NCBI GenBank assembly: GCA_028703215.1
Contig: JAQVNH010000001.1
Span: 1-28,515 of the forward strand
Reading direction: 5' to 3'
Length of the DNA stretch: 28,515 nt
Source of the DNA: Eubacteriales bacterium
GTDB lineage: Bacteria > Bacillota > Clostridia > Acetivibrionales > STF1-152
A program made the translations under genes and the position numbers. The notes beneath the pieces were generated by a model. It was given only the letters and a program-made list of their open reading frames with translations, had not been told where the DNA came from and did not search any database. How positions within the stretch are numbered: the first letter of the stretch is position 1; each line of letters starts with the position of its first letter. Positions 1-8,396 of the stretch are shown in pieces.

Positions 1-1580
1 ACGTTATAGAAATGCTGAACATTACAAAGCAATTTCCCGGTATCAAAGCAAACGACAACATAACACTGCGCCTGAAAAAGGGTGAGATACACGCCCTGCT
101 CGGCGAGAACGGCGCTGGGAAAAGCACGCTGATGAGTATTCTTTTCGGGCTGTATCAGCCCGAATCCGGCACTATCAAAAAGAACGGCGAGATTGTAAGA
201 ATAAACAATCCGAATGACGCAAATGCATTGCATATCGGAATGGTACATCAGCATTTCATGCTGGTTGAAGTATTTACGGTACTCGATAATATTATTTTAG
301 GAGTTGAACCAAATCAGTTTGGATTTCTTAAGAAGAAAGAAGCCAGGCAGAGAATTATCGATCTCAGTAAAAAATACGGCCTGAGCGTTGAGCCGGATGC
401 CTTGATTGAAGATATTTCGGTCGGGATGCAGCAACGCGTTGAAATACTCAAAATGCTTTATCGTGATAATGAGATCCTGATATTCGATGAACCGACAGCA
501 GTTCTCACTCCCCAGGAAATTATGGAGCTCATGGGCATAATGCGCGGACTGACTGCCGAAGGCAAGTCGATTCTTTTTATAACCCACAAACTGAATGAAA
601 TAATGGATGTGGCAGACAGATGCACGGTGCTCAGGAAAGGCAGATATGTCGGCACCGTTGATGTCAAGAACACGACAAAGGAAGAGTTGTCGAGGATGAT
701 GGTCGGGAGGGATATTCAATTTACCGTTGACAAGGAAGATATAATACCCGGCAAAGTCGTTCTCAATGTCGAAAACGTCACAGTCCCGTCAAAACTTCAT
801 AAAAACAACGCCGTCAAAAATGTCTCATTCGAAGTACGCTCCGGAGAAATACTATGCCTGGCAGGAATAGAAGGCAACGGGCAAAGCGAATTCGTTTACG
901 GCCTGACCGGGATGGAAAAACTCAGCGGCGGTAAAATCACTCTTAATGGAGAAGATATTACAAAGGCAAGCATCCGAAGCCGTTCAAAGGCCGGAATCAG
1001 CCATATACCCGAAGACAGGCACAAGTACGGACTCGTGCTTGATTACACCCTGGCTCAAAATCTGGTGCTTCAGCGATATTGGGAACCCAAATTTCAAAAT
1101 GCAGGTTTTATTAATGAATCTGCGGTTTTGGAATATGCGGAGAATTTGATCGGGCAATACGACATTCGAAGCGGTCAGGGAGCAGCTACAGTAACCCGCA
1201 GCATGTCGGGCGGAAATCAGCAAAAAGCTATCGTCGCAAGGGAAATCGACAAGAATCCCGAGCTGCTTGTGGCGATACAACCGACAAGGGGTCTTGATGT
1301 AGGTGCTGTCGAGTATATCCACAATAAGATAGTTGCTCAGCGCGATGCCGGAAAAGCGGTGCTTCTTGTTTCCCTCGAACTCGATGAGGTAATGAATGTG
1401 TCTGACAGGATTCTAGTGATGTTTGAGGGTGAAATAGTCGGAGAATTCGATCCGAAAACCGCAACCGTTGAGGAAATCGGACTTTATATGGCGGGTGCAA
1501 AGCAGAAAACTCACGCATTATCCTCAGCGCCCCCAGATGCGGCTCCAATAATGACTGACTCGGAGGCGGGCAAATTATGA
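1..1580 (+). CDS. nupO: Nucleoside ABC transporter ATP-binding protein (NupO/YufO-like), 5'-truncated by window edge
   Basis: Fused double-ATPase subunit of a BmpA-type nucleoside importer; it powers the two permeases that follow. The frame is open to the left edge: codons before the first ATG (position 12) read Y-V-I-E, which matches the usual N-terminus of this family, so the real start lies outside the window. Numbering from position 12, domain 1 has an intact Walker A (GENGAGKST, residues 31-39), the family-typical degenerate signature SVGMQQR and Walker B IFDEPTAVL. Domain 2 has a degenerate Walker A (GIEGNGQSE), a good signature (SGGNQQK) and Walker B with Gln for Asp (AIQPTRGLD). Such a weak second site is normal in this sugar/nucleoside class. 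The stop overlaps the next start (ATGA at 1577). The lipoprotein subunit BmpA/NupN is probably just upstream, off the window. Nucleoside specificity is inferred from the downstream salvage genes. Confidence 0.9.
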   Translation, partial: VIEMLNITKQFPGIKANDNITLRLKKGEIHALLGENGAGKSTLMSILFGLYQPESGTIKKNGEIVRINNPNDANALHIGMVHQHFMLVEVFTVLDNIILGVEPNQFGFLKKKEARQRIIDLSKKYGLSVEPDALIEDISVGMQQRVEILKMLYRDNEILIFDEPTAVLTPQEIMELMGIMRGLTAEGKSILFITHKLNEIMDVADRCTVLRKGRYVGTVDVKNTTKEELSRMMVGRDIQFTVDKEDIIPGKVVLNVENVTVPSKLHKNNAVKNVSFEVRSGEILCLAGIEGNGQSEFVYGLTGMEKLSGGKITLNGEDITKASIRSRSKAGISHIPEDRHKYGLVLDYTLAQNLVLQRYWEPKFQNAGFINESAVLEYAENLIGQYDIRSGQGAATVTRSMSGGNQQKAIVAREIDKNPELLVAIQPTRGLDVGAVEYIHNKIVAQRDAGKAVLLVSLELDEVMNVSDRILVMFEGEIVGEFDPKTATVEEIGLYMAGAKQKTHALSSAPPDAAPIMTDSEAGKL

Positions 1581-2707
1581 AGAAGATAAAAAAAAGATTC
1601 TTTCAAAACGCAGGCTTTGCGAGTTTTTTATCATCCCTCACGGCAATCGGAATAGGTTTGATTTTTGGCCTGGTATTGCTGCTGCTCTTTAACCCGGCAA
1701 AAGCTTTTAACGGTTTTAGCCAGATATTGTTTGCGGGCGCAAGCACAATGGCAAAATTCGCCAAGGTTTTATACCAGGCTGCGCCCCTTATAATGACAGG
1801 TCTGTCAGTCGGCTTTGCTTTTAAAACAGGCTTATTTAATATCGGAGCCTCAGGACAATATCTCATGGGAGCATTCTTTGCGCTGTTCACAGGGATCGTT
1901 CTTAAACAGCCATGGTGGGTGGCCTTGTTCTCAGCAATGATGGGCGGGGCTTTGTGGGGAGCAATGCCGGGCATATTCAAGGCCTTTTTCAATGTGAATG
2001 AGGTTATTACATCGATAATGTTCAACTGGATAGGCTTATTTGCCGTAAATCTGACTCTCTCGAATATCCCGAGCATTCTGGCTAATTACTACGGCGCTTC
2101 CAGCGCAGAAAGAACCGCAGTTTTAGGAGCTGCTAATCCTTCTGCGATGATTCCGAAAATGGGGCTCGATAAAATATTCGGCGCTTCTTATATCAATATC
2201 AGTATTTTCCTTACGATTTTGATCGCAGTCATCGCGTATATTGTTCTTAATAAAACCACATTCGGGTATGAGCTCAAAGCTTGCGGATATAACCGGAATG
2301 CCAGCATCTATGCCGGTATCAACGCAAAGCGCAATATAGTTTTTTCCATGGTTATAGCAGGCGCATTTTCGGGAATTGGCGGCGGAGTTTACTACCTAAG
2401 CGGTACGGCGCAGTACACCATTGAGAAGATTCTCCAGGCAATGGGCTTTAACGGGATACCTGTCGCGCTGCTGGCAACTTCAAATCCTCTTGGCACGATC
2501 TTAAGTGCTTTGTTTGTTTCATATATTCAGGTTGGCGGAGAGGCAATGCAGCCTGAATTTGCAAAGGAAATTATCGATATCATCATTTCGGTCATTATCT
2601 ACCTTAGTGCTTTCTCGCTCTTATTCAAAGGGCTGATAACTAAGTTTTTGAGTAAGAACAAACCCGAATATGCGGATGAGGAGGAAAGCGGGGAGGTGGC
2701 GTCATGA
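1577..2707 (+). CDS. nupP: Nucleoside ABC transporter permease (NupP/YufP-like)
   Basis: Membrane subunit of the importer, 376 aa, belonging to the BPD_transp_2 (branched-chain amino acid/ribose/nucleoside) permease family. About nine to ten hydrophobic segments are visible, starting with a strong one at residues 14-37. The central conserved part includes FKTGLFNIGASGQYLMGA (about 82-99) and the cytoplasmic coupling region around GYNRNASIYAGIN (about 237-249). The C-terminus is charged. The start overlaps the ATPase stop by ATGA, and its own stop overlaps the next permease by ATGA (2704), so the three subunits are translationally coupled. It forms a heterodimer with the next gene's product. 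Family assignment is firm; the substrate (nucleosides) rests on context. Confidence 0.9.
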   Translation: MKKIKKRFFQNAGFASFLSSLTAIGIGLIFGLVLLLLFNPAKAFNGFSQILFAGASTMAKFAKVLYQAAPLIMTGLSVGFAFKTGLFNIGASGQYLMGAFFALFTGIVLKQPWWVALFSAMMGGALWGAMPGIFKAFFNVNEVITSIMFNWIGLFAVNLTLSNIPSILANYYGASSAERTAVLGAANPSAMIPKMGLDKIFGASYINISIFLTILIAVIAYIVLNKTTFGYELKACGYNRNASIYAGINAKRNIVFSMVIAGAFSGIGGGVYYLSGTAQYTIEKILQAMGFNGIPVALLATSNPLGTILSALFVSYIQVGGEAMQPEFAKEIIDIIISVIIYLSAFSLLFKGLITKFLSKNKPEYADEEESGEVAS

Positions 2708-3696
2708 TAGTCCTTGCAGATATTTTAAGCGCAACGCTGATTTTTGCAATACCCTTGCTTCTGGTAGCGCTGGGCGGCATGTTCAGCGAACGGAGCGGCA
2801 CCGTCAACATAGCGCTTGAAGGTATCATGATCATAGGCGCGCTATCCAGCTCTCTTTATCTCAAATTCGCAAATACATCCGGATTCGGCGCTGCCAATCC
2901 CCAGCTTGCGATGCTGATCGCAGTTATTGTGGCGGCATTTTCCGGTGTCATATACGCCCTGCTGCTCGCTTTTGCGGCAGTGAGCCTTAGAGCGGACCAG
3001 ACCATCGGCGGCACAGCGCTTAATATGCTTGCGCCTGCGTTTGCCATAGTTCTGACATGGGCTATACAAGGCCAGGGGCAAACCACGATATATATTCCGA
3101 CATGGATAAGAATAACCCCGGAAGCGTTTGGGCTTGCAAGAAGCCAGAACCCGGCTTTTTTTGAAGCGCTGATATTCAAGAACTTTTACCTTACAACGCC
3201 GATAGCCTTTTTACTTCTTGCGGTTGCCGTCATCCTGCTATATAAAACCAAATTCGGCCTGCGTCTCCGTTCTTGCGGCGAACATCCGCAAGCCGCGGAT
3301 TCCGTGGGAATAAACGTCTATAAAATACGGTATGTCGGCGTTATGATGTCCGGTTTTCTTGCAGGTATCGGCGGACTCGCGTATACTATAGCTGCCGGCT
3401 CCGGATTTCAGTCAACTGTTTCAGGGTATGGCTTCCTGGCATTGGCTGTAATGATTTTCGGCAACTGGAAACCTGTCAGGATCTTCGGCGCAGCTATGTT
3501 TTTTGCGCTTTTCAAGGTGATAGGCTCATACAGCGGGAGTTTATCCTTCCTGCCGAGTTTTTCAGGGATCAAGAATTCTCAGTATATATACCAAATGCTC
3601 CCCTATATCGTGACGATGATTGTTCTGGTATTCACATCCGGCAAGTCCCGTGCCCCCAAGGCCGAAGGCATTCCGTATGATAAAAGCAAAAGGTGA
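2704..3696 (+). CDS. nupQ: Nucleoside ABC transporter permease (NupQ/YufQ-like)
   Basis: Second membrane subunit of the importer, 330 aa. It begins with a hydrophobic helix and the family motif GGMFSERSGTVNIALEG (about residues 22-38), the counterpart of the GLFNIGASGQ region of the first permease. Further helices follow, with the coupling segment RSCGEHPQAADSVGIN near residue 190-205. The start overlaps the previous stop (ATGA). The gene ends with a Lys/Arg-rich tail at TGA. It is followed by a 165-bp gap before thymidine kinase, the largest gap inside the salvage cluster. It acts in the cytoplasmic membrane with the NupO and NupP homologues. Confidence 0.9.
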   Translation: MIVLADILSATLIFAIPLLLVALGGMFSERSGTVNIALEGIMIIGALSSSLYLKFANTSGFGAANPQLAMLIAVIVAAFSGVIYALLLAFAAVSLRADQTIGGTALNMLAPAFAIVLTWAIQGQGQTTIYIPTWIRITPEAFGLARSQNPAFFEALIFKNFYLTTPIAFLLLAVAVILLYKTKFGLRLRSCGEHPQAADSVGINVYKIRYVGVMMSGFLAGIGGLAYTIAAGSGFQSTVSGYGFLALAVMIFGNWKPVRIFGAAMFFALFKVIGSYSGSLSFLPSFSGIKNSQYIYQMLPYIVTMIVLVFTSGKSRAPKAEGIPYDKSKR

Positions 3697-3861
3697 GCGA
3701 TGATATTCGATTTTGTGCCGGGTATGAAAAGCAATTCTCCGCAAGCGAGAAAATAAATTCCCGGATTCAGGAAAAGTAATTTGTCTGTATGCAGGAAAAC
3801 ATATGATCAGGAAGGCGAATTGGCTTCACGCAAGAAAACTAAATTGACCGGGGAGAAACTT
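3697..3861 (+). other. 165-bp gap between nupQ and tdk; only a doubtful 18-codon ORF
   Basis: No recognisable gene. An ATG at 3700, immediately behind an AGGTGAGCG stretch at the end of nupQ, opens an 18-codon frame closing with TAA at 3754-3756. It could be chance, a coupling peptide or a gene remnant. I see no convincing terminator hairpin, so read-through from the transporter genes into tdk is likely. Confidence 0.3.
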
Positions 3862-4461
3862 ATGGCAAAATTATACTATAAATACGGCGCTATGGGCAGC
3901 AGCAAGAGCGCGCAGGCTCTGATAGCCAAGTTCAACTACGAAGAGCGCGGCATGAGGGTGTGGCTGATCAAACCCTCTGCCGACACGCGCGACGGAGAAA
4001 TAATGATCCGGTCACGCATAGGTCTTGAATCCCCGGCAGAAAAAATCACCCCGGAAACGAATTTGCTTGCCCGTTTCAAAGAACTTTATCCGCTTAAATT
4101 GGATGTTGTCATTGCCGATGAATGCCAGTTTTTTGAACCCGCTCATATTGACGCTCTGCGGACGATCGTTGACGATTACTCAACGCCTGTGCTTTGTTTC
4201 GGTCTTCGTACAGATTTTCTGACCCATCTTTTCCCCGGAAGCAGACGTCTTTTCGAACTGGCTGACTCTATCTCGGAACTCAAAACAATATGCGAATGCG
4301 GCAGTAAAGCTACTGTGAATGCGCGCTACGGGACTGATGGTAAAATAATCACGAGAGGCGAGCAGGTATATCTGGGGGGCAATGAGAGCTACATCGCAAT
4401 GTGTCATAAATGCTGGAGGAATAAAATAAAAGAGCAGACGGAAAACGAGGGAAAATCTTGA
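3862..4461 (+). CDS. tdk: Thymidine kinase (type II)
   Basis: Phosphorylates thymidine (and deoxyuridine) to the monophosphate with ATP, the first salvage step after uptake. An upstream ATG exists at 3781, but the ATG at 3862 has a GGGGAG ribosome binding site six bases before it and begins directly at the conserved fold (199 aa, normal size), so I use it. Numbered from there: P-loop GAMGSSKSA (residues 9-17, Lys15/Ser16), which is the Gly-rich variant seen in some Firmicutes; Walker B/catalytic segment DECQFF with Glu87 as the probable catalytic base; and a structural zinc site formed by Cys144, Cys146, Cys181 and Cys184 flanking the lasso loop. It lies between the nucleoside importer and deoC, which fits pyrimidine deoxynucleoside salvage. 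The 27-codon upstream extension lacks family similarity and is best read as non-coding. Confidence 0.93.
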   Translation: MAKLYYKYGAMGSSKSAQALIAKFNYEERGMRVWLIKPSADTRDGEIMIRSRIGLESPAEKITPETNLLARFKELYPLKLDVVIADECQFFEPAHIDALRTIVDDYSTPVLCFGLRTDFLTHLFPGSRRLFELADSISELKTICECGSKATVNARYGTDGKIITRGEQVYLGGNESYIAMCHKCWRNKIKEQTENEGKS

Positions 4462-4478
4462 AATAATAGGAGAAAACA

Positions 4479-5147
4479 ATGGATATAAAAGAAATTTTAA
4501 GCAAGGTAGATCACACCAACCTGGTTCCCGGCGCGACCTGGACTGACATCAAATCTCTTTGTGATGAAGGCATTGAATACGGTTGCGCAAGCGTGTGCAT
4601 CCCCCCATCTTTCGTCAGGAAAGCAAGCGAATATGTAAGCGGATCTCTTAAAATATGCACAGTAATAGGATTTCCGAACGGTTACAGCGCTACTGCCGTA
4701 AAATGCTTTGAAACTGAGCAGGCAGTGCGCGATGGAGCCGATGAGATCGACATGGTCATCAATAACGGCATGGTAAAAAGCGGCAGATACAAGGAAATCC
4801 TCGAAGAAATCAAAGCAGTCCGTTGTTCCTGCGGCAACAGAATATTGAAGGTCATAGCAGAGGCCTGCCTTCTTACCTATGAGGAAAAAGTAAAAATTTG
4901 CGAAATCGTATCTGCTTCAGGCGCGGATTTTATCAAGACATCAACGGGCTTTTCTACCGGCGGGGCTACTCGAGAGGATGTAAGGTTGTTCCGCGAAAAG
5001 ATCGCGCCTCATGTTAAAATCAAAGCTGCGGGCGGAATAAGAAGTCTCGCCGATGCGGAGGATTTTATAAGACTTGGCGCAGAAAGGCTCGGAACCAGTT
5101 CGATCGTAAAAATAGTCAAGGGGATGGGCGCCTCGCAATCATATTAA
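4479..5147 (+). CDS. deoC: Deoxyribose-phosphate aldolase
   Basis: Class I aldolase, 222 aa, cleaving 2-deoxyribose 5-phosphate to acetaldehyde and glyceraldehyde 3-phosphate; it feeds the sugar part of deoxynucleosides into glycolysis. Seen directly: the Schiff-base lysine in FIKTSTGF (Lys153), the second conserved lysine in IKAAGGIR (Lys182) and the conserved Asp in EIDMVIN (Asp91). The order and length match the short DeoC family of Firmicutes. The start is an ATG with AGGAG seven bases upstream, 17 bp after the tdk stop. The aldolase substrate must be made by a nucleoside phosphorylase plus phosphopentomutase, and neither is in the window. Confidence 0.95.
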   Translation: MDIKEILSKVDHTNLVPGATWTDIKSLCDEGIEYGCASVCIPPSFVRKASEYVSGSLKICTVIGFPNGYSATAVKCFETEQAVRDGADEIDMVINNGMVKSGRYKEILEEIKAVRCSCGNRILKVIAEACLLTYEEKVKICEIVSASGADFIKTSTGFSTGGATREDVRLFREKIAPHVKIKAAGGIRSLADAEDFIRLGAERLGTSSIVKIVKGMGASQSY

Positions 5148-5164
5148 AAAAGACAGGTGAAACC

Positions 5165-5572
5165 ATGGAACATAAAAAGCTTGTAAAATCAGCCATACAG
5201 GCAATGGCAGGAGCATATGTGCCATATTCCGGATTCAAGGTCGGCGCTGCTCTGCTTACGAAAAGCGGAAAAGTCTACACCGGATGTAATATTGAAAACG
5301 CGGCTTTTTCTCCCTCAAATTGCGCCGAGCGAACCGCTTTTTTCAAGGCTGTCAGCGAAGGGGAAAAGGAATTTGCCGCAATTGCGATTGTCGGCGGCCT
5401 TGAAGGCAAAATCAAGGAATACTGCCCCCCCTGCGGTGTTTGCAGACAAGTGATGAGTGAATTTTGTGCTGATGATTTCATTATCATACTCGGCAAGGAA
5501 GATGACGAATATAAAAGCTATACACTTGCCGAGCTTCTGCCGTTAAGGTTTTCAGAAAAAGATATCAGGTAA
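5165..5572 (+). CDS. cdd: Cytidine deaminase
   Basis: Homotetrameric-type zinc deaminase, 135 aa, converting cytidine and deoxycytidine to uridine and deoxyuridine. The zinc and catalytic motif is plain: NCAERTA with Cys53 as zinc ligand and Glu55 as proton shuttle, and PPCGVCRQ with Cys90 and Cys93 as the other zinc ligands. Substrate-side residues lie in the GCNIENAAF stretch (about 40-48). The start is an ATG at 5165 with AGGTG upstream, 17 bp after deoC. It is the last gene of the salvage cluster, followed by a strong hairpin terminator. Length and motifs are typical of the small tetrameric family. Confidence 0.96.
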   Translation: MEHKKLVKSAIQAMAGAYVPYSGFKVGAALLTKSGKVYTGCNIENAAFSPSNCAERTAFFKAVSEGEKEFAAIAIVGGLEGKIKEYCPPCGVCRQVMSEFCADDFIIILGKEDDEYKSYTLAELLPLRFSEKDIR

Positions 5573-5600
5573 AACTGATTTCCCCGATAATTATTTCGAT

Positions 5601-5632
5601 AAAAAAGCGGACGATTTCTGTCCGCTTTTTTT
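5601..5632. terminator. Bidirectional intrinsic terminator between cdd and the larA-like gene
   Basis: An 11-bp perfect stem, AAAAAAGCGGA (5601-5611) with TCCGCTTTTTT (5621-5631), around a 9-base loop. The A and T tracts on both sides let it end transcription of the + strand salvage operon and of the - strand sugar-acid operon. The stop codon of the - strand gene (5631-5633) sits at the base of the stem. Confidence 0.9.
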
Positions 5633-6896
5633 ATTCTGCGATCCAAAGTCCAAGTGCCGGGTTGCTTATGTAAAATATCCTCTCTCCGCTTTCAAGAGTA
5701 TTGTACCCGTCCTTAAGCTTCGACGGATCATATTTCACGATCGTCTTATCATAGGGAGCATATTTATAATATACGCTTTCGATCTCTTCTTTGGAAATAT
5801 TTTGGGCGGCATAGGTTATACTGAACCTTCCGTCCGAAGATCCGTGTATCAGATGTGCCGCTACCGAAAGATTATTTTTCAGATCTTCTTTTTCGCTGAC
5901 AAGTTTGAGTACTTTTTCACGTCCCGCATAGCCATATTTTCTGATAAGCCTGTCGTTTTCAGGATCTTCGCCAAACTTCTTTATGCCCGGGGCAAGAACA
6001 ATAAGCTCACCGCCTGTTTTGATGGCCATCCTGGTCCTGTAAACCGCTTTATTCCCGAGCCATGTGCTTTTGAACTCCTTTTCGTCAAGTAAAACAACAA
6101 CCTTTTCAAATGGTTCGCTTACATAAATCAGATTTTTCTTTTGACTGAGCTTGACTGCCTCCTCAAATATTTTGCGCTTCCGCCCCGCAAACAAACCGTG
6201 GATAACTGCTCTGCCGTGTTCTGCGGTAGTTACTGTCAGAACGTACATCAGAGGGATTTCCGCCAGGAAGTACTCTTCGGCGTAGTCGAATACCTTCCGG
6301 ACAGGCGAATGGTCCTTCCCCATTATCCGCTCCATTCCGTAAAAGGCGCCAAGCATATGCGAGCTGTTGATCATGCTGCTTCCGCCGCATCCTACAAATA
6401 CATTCTTACTGTAGTTTGCCATTCCCACAACTTCGTGAGGAACAACCTGTCCGATCGAAATTATAAGATCGTATATCGGATCAAGAATGCGTTTGTTCAA
6501 TTCCACATCTATGCAATTATTGACCAGACCCTCGGATATTTCACAGACATATTCCGCGGGCACTTCTCCGATCTTCACGACATCTGTTTTCCAGTTATGG
6601 ACAATGAATCTGTCCAAAGGGATTTTATCTCCGTACATTTCTCTGATTTCCGGTTCGGACATGGGGTCATGTGTGCCAAGCGCCGGAAGTATGTCGACAA
6701 CGCAATCGGTTTTTAACATTTCATAATACATGGCCGTTATCTTTCCGGCCTGCGAATGAAATCTTGTGAAATCCGGAGGGATAAGCAGCACTTTTTTGAG
6801 AGGTCCCTTATCTGAAAGCGATTCCTTGAGACGCTTTCTCAGCTCTATATCGCTTATTCCCTTTGCGGTAGTTGCTTTTACATAAATTTCGCCCAT
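5631..6896 (-). CDS. LarA-superfamily nickel-pincer nucleotide racemase/epimerase (DUF2088)
   Basis: 421 aa, the usual size for the lactate racemase family, whose members racemise or epimerise the C2 hydroxyl of 2-hydroxy acids with a nickel-pincer nucleotide (NPN). His154, Lys164 and His180 have the same spacing (10 and 16 residues) as the catalytic His174, cofactor-bearing Lys184 and Ni-ligand His200 of Lactobacillus plantarum LarA. His100 (in HNWK) would be the second catalytic histidine (LarA His108). The N-terminal GTHD (74-77) has Asp where many LarA proteins carry Arg. The start is an ATG behind AGGAAGGAG. It is the last gene of an operon after the PfkB kinase and 6-phosphogluconate dehydrogenase, which argues for a sugar-acid substrate (gluconate/mannonate) and not lactate. 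That is inference. The cofactor genes larB, larC and larE are not in the window. Confidence 0.85.
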   Translation of the reverse strand: MGEIYVKATTAKGISDIELRKRLKESLSDKGPLKKVLLIPPDFTRFHSQAGKITAMYYEMLKTDCVVDILPALGTHDPMSEPEIREMYGDKIPLDRFIVHNWKTDVVKIGEVPAEYVCEISEGLVNNCIDVELNKRILDPIYDLIISIGQVVPHEVVGMANYSKNVFVGCGGSSMINSSHMLGAFYGMERIMGKDHSPVRKVFDYAEEYFLAEIPLMYVLTVTTAEHGRAVIHGLFAGRKRKIFEEAVKLSQKKNLIYVSEPFEKVVVLLDEKEFKSTWLGNKAVYRTRMAIKTGGELIVLAPGIKKFGEDPENDRLIRKYGYAGREKVLKLVSEKEDLKNNLSVAAHLIHGSSDGRFSITYAAQNISKEEIESVYYKYAPYDKTIVKYDPSKLKDGYNTLESGERIFYISNPALGLWIAE

Positions 6897-6936
6897 ATTG
6901 ACTCCTTCCTGACTTTTTTGCTCAAATCAATGGATA

Positions 6937-8388
6937 TCAAGCCGTATATGTCGTTGAAGCGGTGCCCCCGCCAAGTCCTGCCCAGTCAGTATGAAAAAAC
7001 TCGCCTCTCGGCTTGTCTGTTCTTTCATATGTGTGAGCCCCGAAATAGTCGCGCTGCGCCTGAAGCAGATTTGCCGGAAGCCGGTCATTTCTGTAGCCGT
7101 CAAAGTAGCAAAGAGCTGTCGTAAAGGCAGGCACCCAGATACCGTTCGTCATAGCTGTTGAAACGACTCTTCTCCACCCTTCCTGGGCAGCTTCTATTTT
7201 GTCCTTGAAGAAGTCATCAAGAAGAAGGTTCTCAAGACCCGGATTTTTATCAAACGCTTCCTTTATCTTGCCCAGGAACACCGACCGTATGATGCATCCG
7301 CCTCTCCACATCAAAGCTACTCCGCCGTAGTTGAGATTCCAGCCGTATGTTTTTGCCGCTGCCCTCATGAGTGTGTACCCCTGGGCATAAGACACGATTT
7401 TTGAGGCATAAAGCGCTTCCCGGATATCTTCGACAAAAGCCTTCTTATCACCTGTAAATTTGGGCTTTGGTCCTTTTAATATCCCGGACGCTTTGACTCT
7501 TTCCTCTTTCATAGCTGACAGACAGCGGGCGAAAACAGCTTCTCCGATAAGTGTCAATGGTATCCCCTCATCGAGTGCGGCTACGGCCGTCCATTTCCCG
7601 GTGCCCTTTTGTCCGGCTGTGTCCAGTATTTTATCTATCAGATAACCTCCGTCATTATCCTTGTAAGCAAGAATGTCCCGCGATATCTCTATAAGGTAGC
7701 TGTTAAGATTTCCTTTGTTCCATTCGCTGAAAACCTCATGCATTTCGTCGTTGCTCATCCCCAAAAGATCCTTCATGAGCTGGTATGCCTCGCATATAAG
7801 CTGCATGTCGCCGTATTCGATACCGTTATGCACCATTTTTACAAAATGGCCGGCTCCGTTTTCTCCCACCCATTCGCAGCACGGGGAACCGTCCTCGACT
7901 TTTACGCTAATACCCTGAAAAATCGGTCTGACATGAGCCCATGCCGCCGGAGAACCTCCCGGCATCATGCTCGGCCCCCTCAGCGCTCCCTCTTCTCCCC
8001 CTGAGACTCCGGTCCCAACGTAAAGAAGCCCTTTGCTCTCAACATATTCCGTTCTGCGTATCGTGTCCGGGAAGTGGGAATTTCCGCCGTCGATTATTAT
8101 GTCTCCCGCTTCAAGATAGGGAAGGAGCTTTTCAATGAAATCATCAACAGGCTTGCCTGCCTTGACCATCAGCATTACTTTCCTGGGTCTCTCAAGCGAG
8201 CCGACCAGTTCCTCTATCGAAAAAGCTCCGATTATATTTTTCCCGGCCGCGCGGCCTTCAACAAATGCCTTCACCTTTTCGGTCGTGCGGTTATAAACAG
8301 CAACGGTAAAGCCCTTGCTCTCCATGTTCATGACCAGATTCTCGCCCATGACTGCAAGTCCTATAAGTCCGATATCAGCTTTTTTCAT
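6937..8388 (-). CDS. gnd: 6-phosphogluconate dehydrogenase, decarboxylating
   Basis: Oxidises 6-phosphogluconate to ribulose 5-phosphate and CO2, normally with NADP+. The frame is open further upstream (to 8436), but the ATG at 8388 has GAGGAAA just before it and begins the Rossmann fold at once (KKADIGLIGLAVMGENL), giving 483 aa, the standard length of the long Gnd class. Visible features: GLAVMG dinucleotide motif at residues 10-15, NRT in the loop that recognises the NADP phosphate (about 33-35), the substrate motif GVSGGEEGA, the HNGIEYG helix and the C-terminal arm with YFGAHTYER reaching into the partner subunit. It starts 9 bp after the kinase stop (8397) and is followed 40 bp later by the LarA-like gene. 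Its place among sugar-acid genes suggests it drains 6-phosphogluconate made from a sugar acid and need not serve only the glucose pentose-phosphate pathway. Confidence 0.95.
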   Translation of the reverse strand: MKKADIGLIGLAVMGENLVMNMESKGFTVAVYNRTTEKVKAFVEGRAAGKNIIGAFSIEELVGSLERPRKVMLMVKAGKPVDDFIEKLLPYLEAGDIIIDGGNSHFPDTIRRTEYVESKGLLYVGTGVSGGEEGALRGPSMMPGGSPAAWAHVRPIFQGISVKVEDGSPCCEWVGENGAGHFVKMVHNGIEYGDMQLICEAYQLMKDLLGMSNDEMHEVFSEWNKGNLNSYLIEISRDILAYKDNDGGYLIDKILDTAGQKGTGKWTAVAALDEGIPLTLIGEAVFARCLSAMKEERVKASGILKGPKPKFTGDKKAFVEDIREALYASKIVSYAQGYTLMRAAAKTYGWNLNYGGVALMWRGGCIIRSVFLGKIKEAFDKNPGLENLLLDDFFKDKIEAAQEGWRRVVSTAMTNGIWVPAFTTALCYFDGYRNDRLPANLLQAQRDYFGAHTYERTDKPRGEFFHTDWAGLGGGTASTTYTA

Positions 8389-8396
8389 GATTTTCC

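Noticed and set aside
3781..3861. N-terminal 27-codon extension of thymidine kinase
   Set aside because: It has no family similarity, and the internal ATG at 3862 has a good ribosome binding site and gives the normal length.
6141..6716. 191-codon + strand open frame opposite the LarA-like gene
   Set aside because: The - strand gene has complete catalytic motifs; this frame shows no recognisable protein features.
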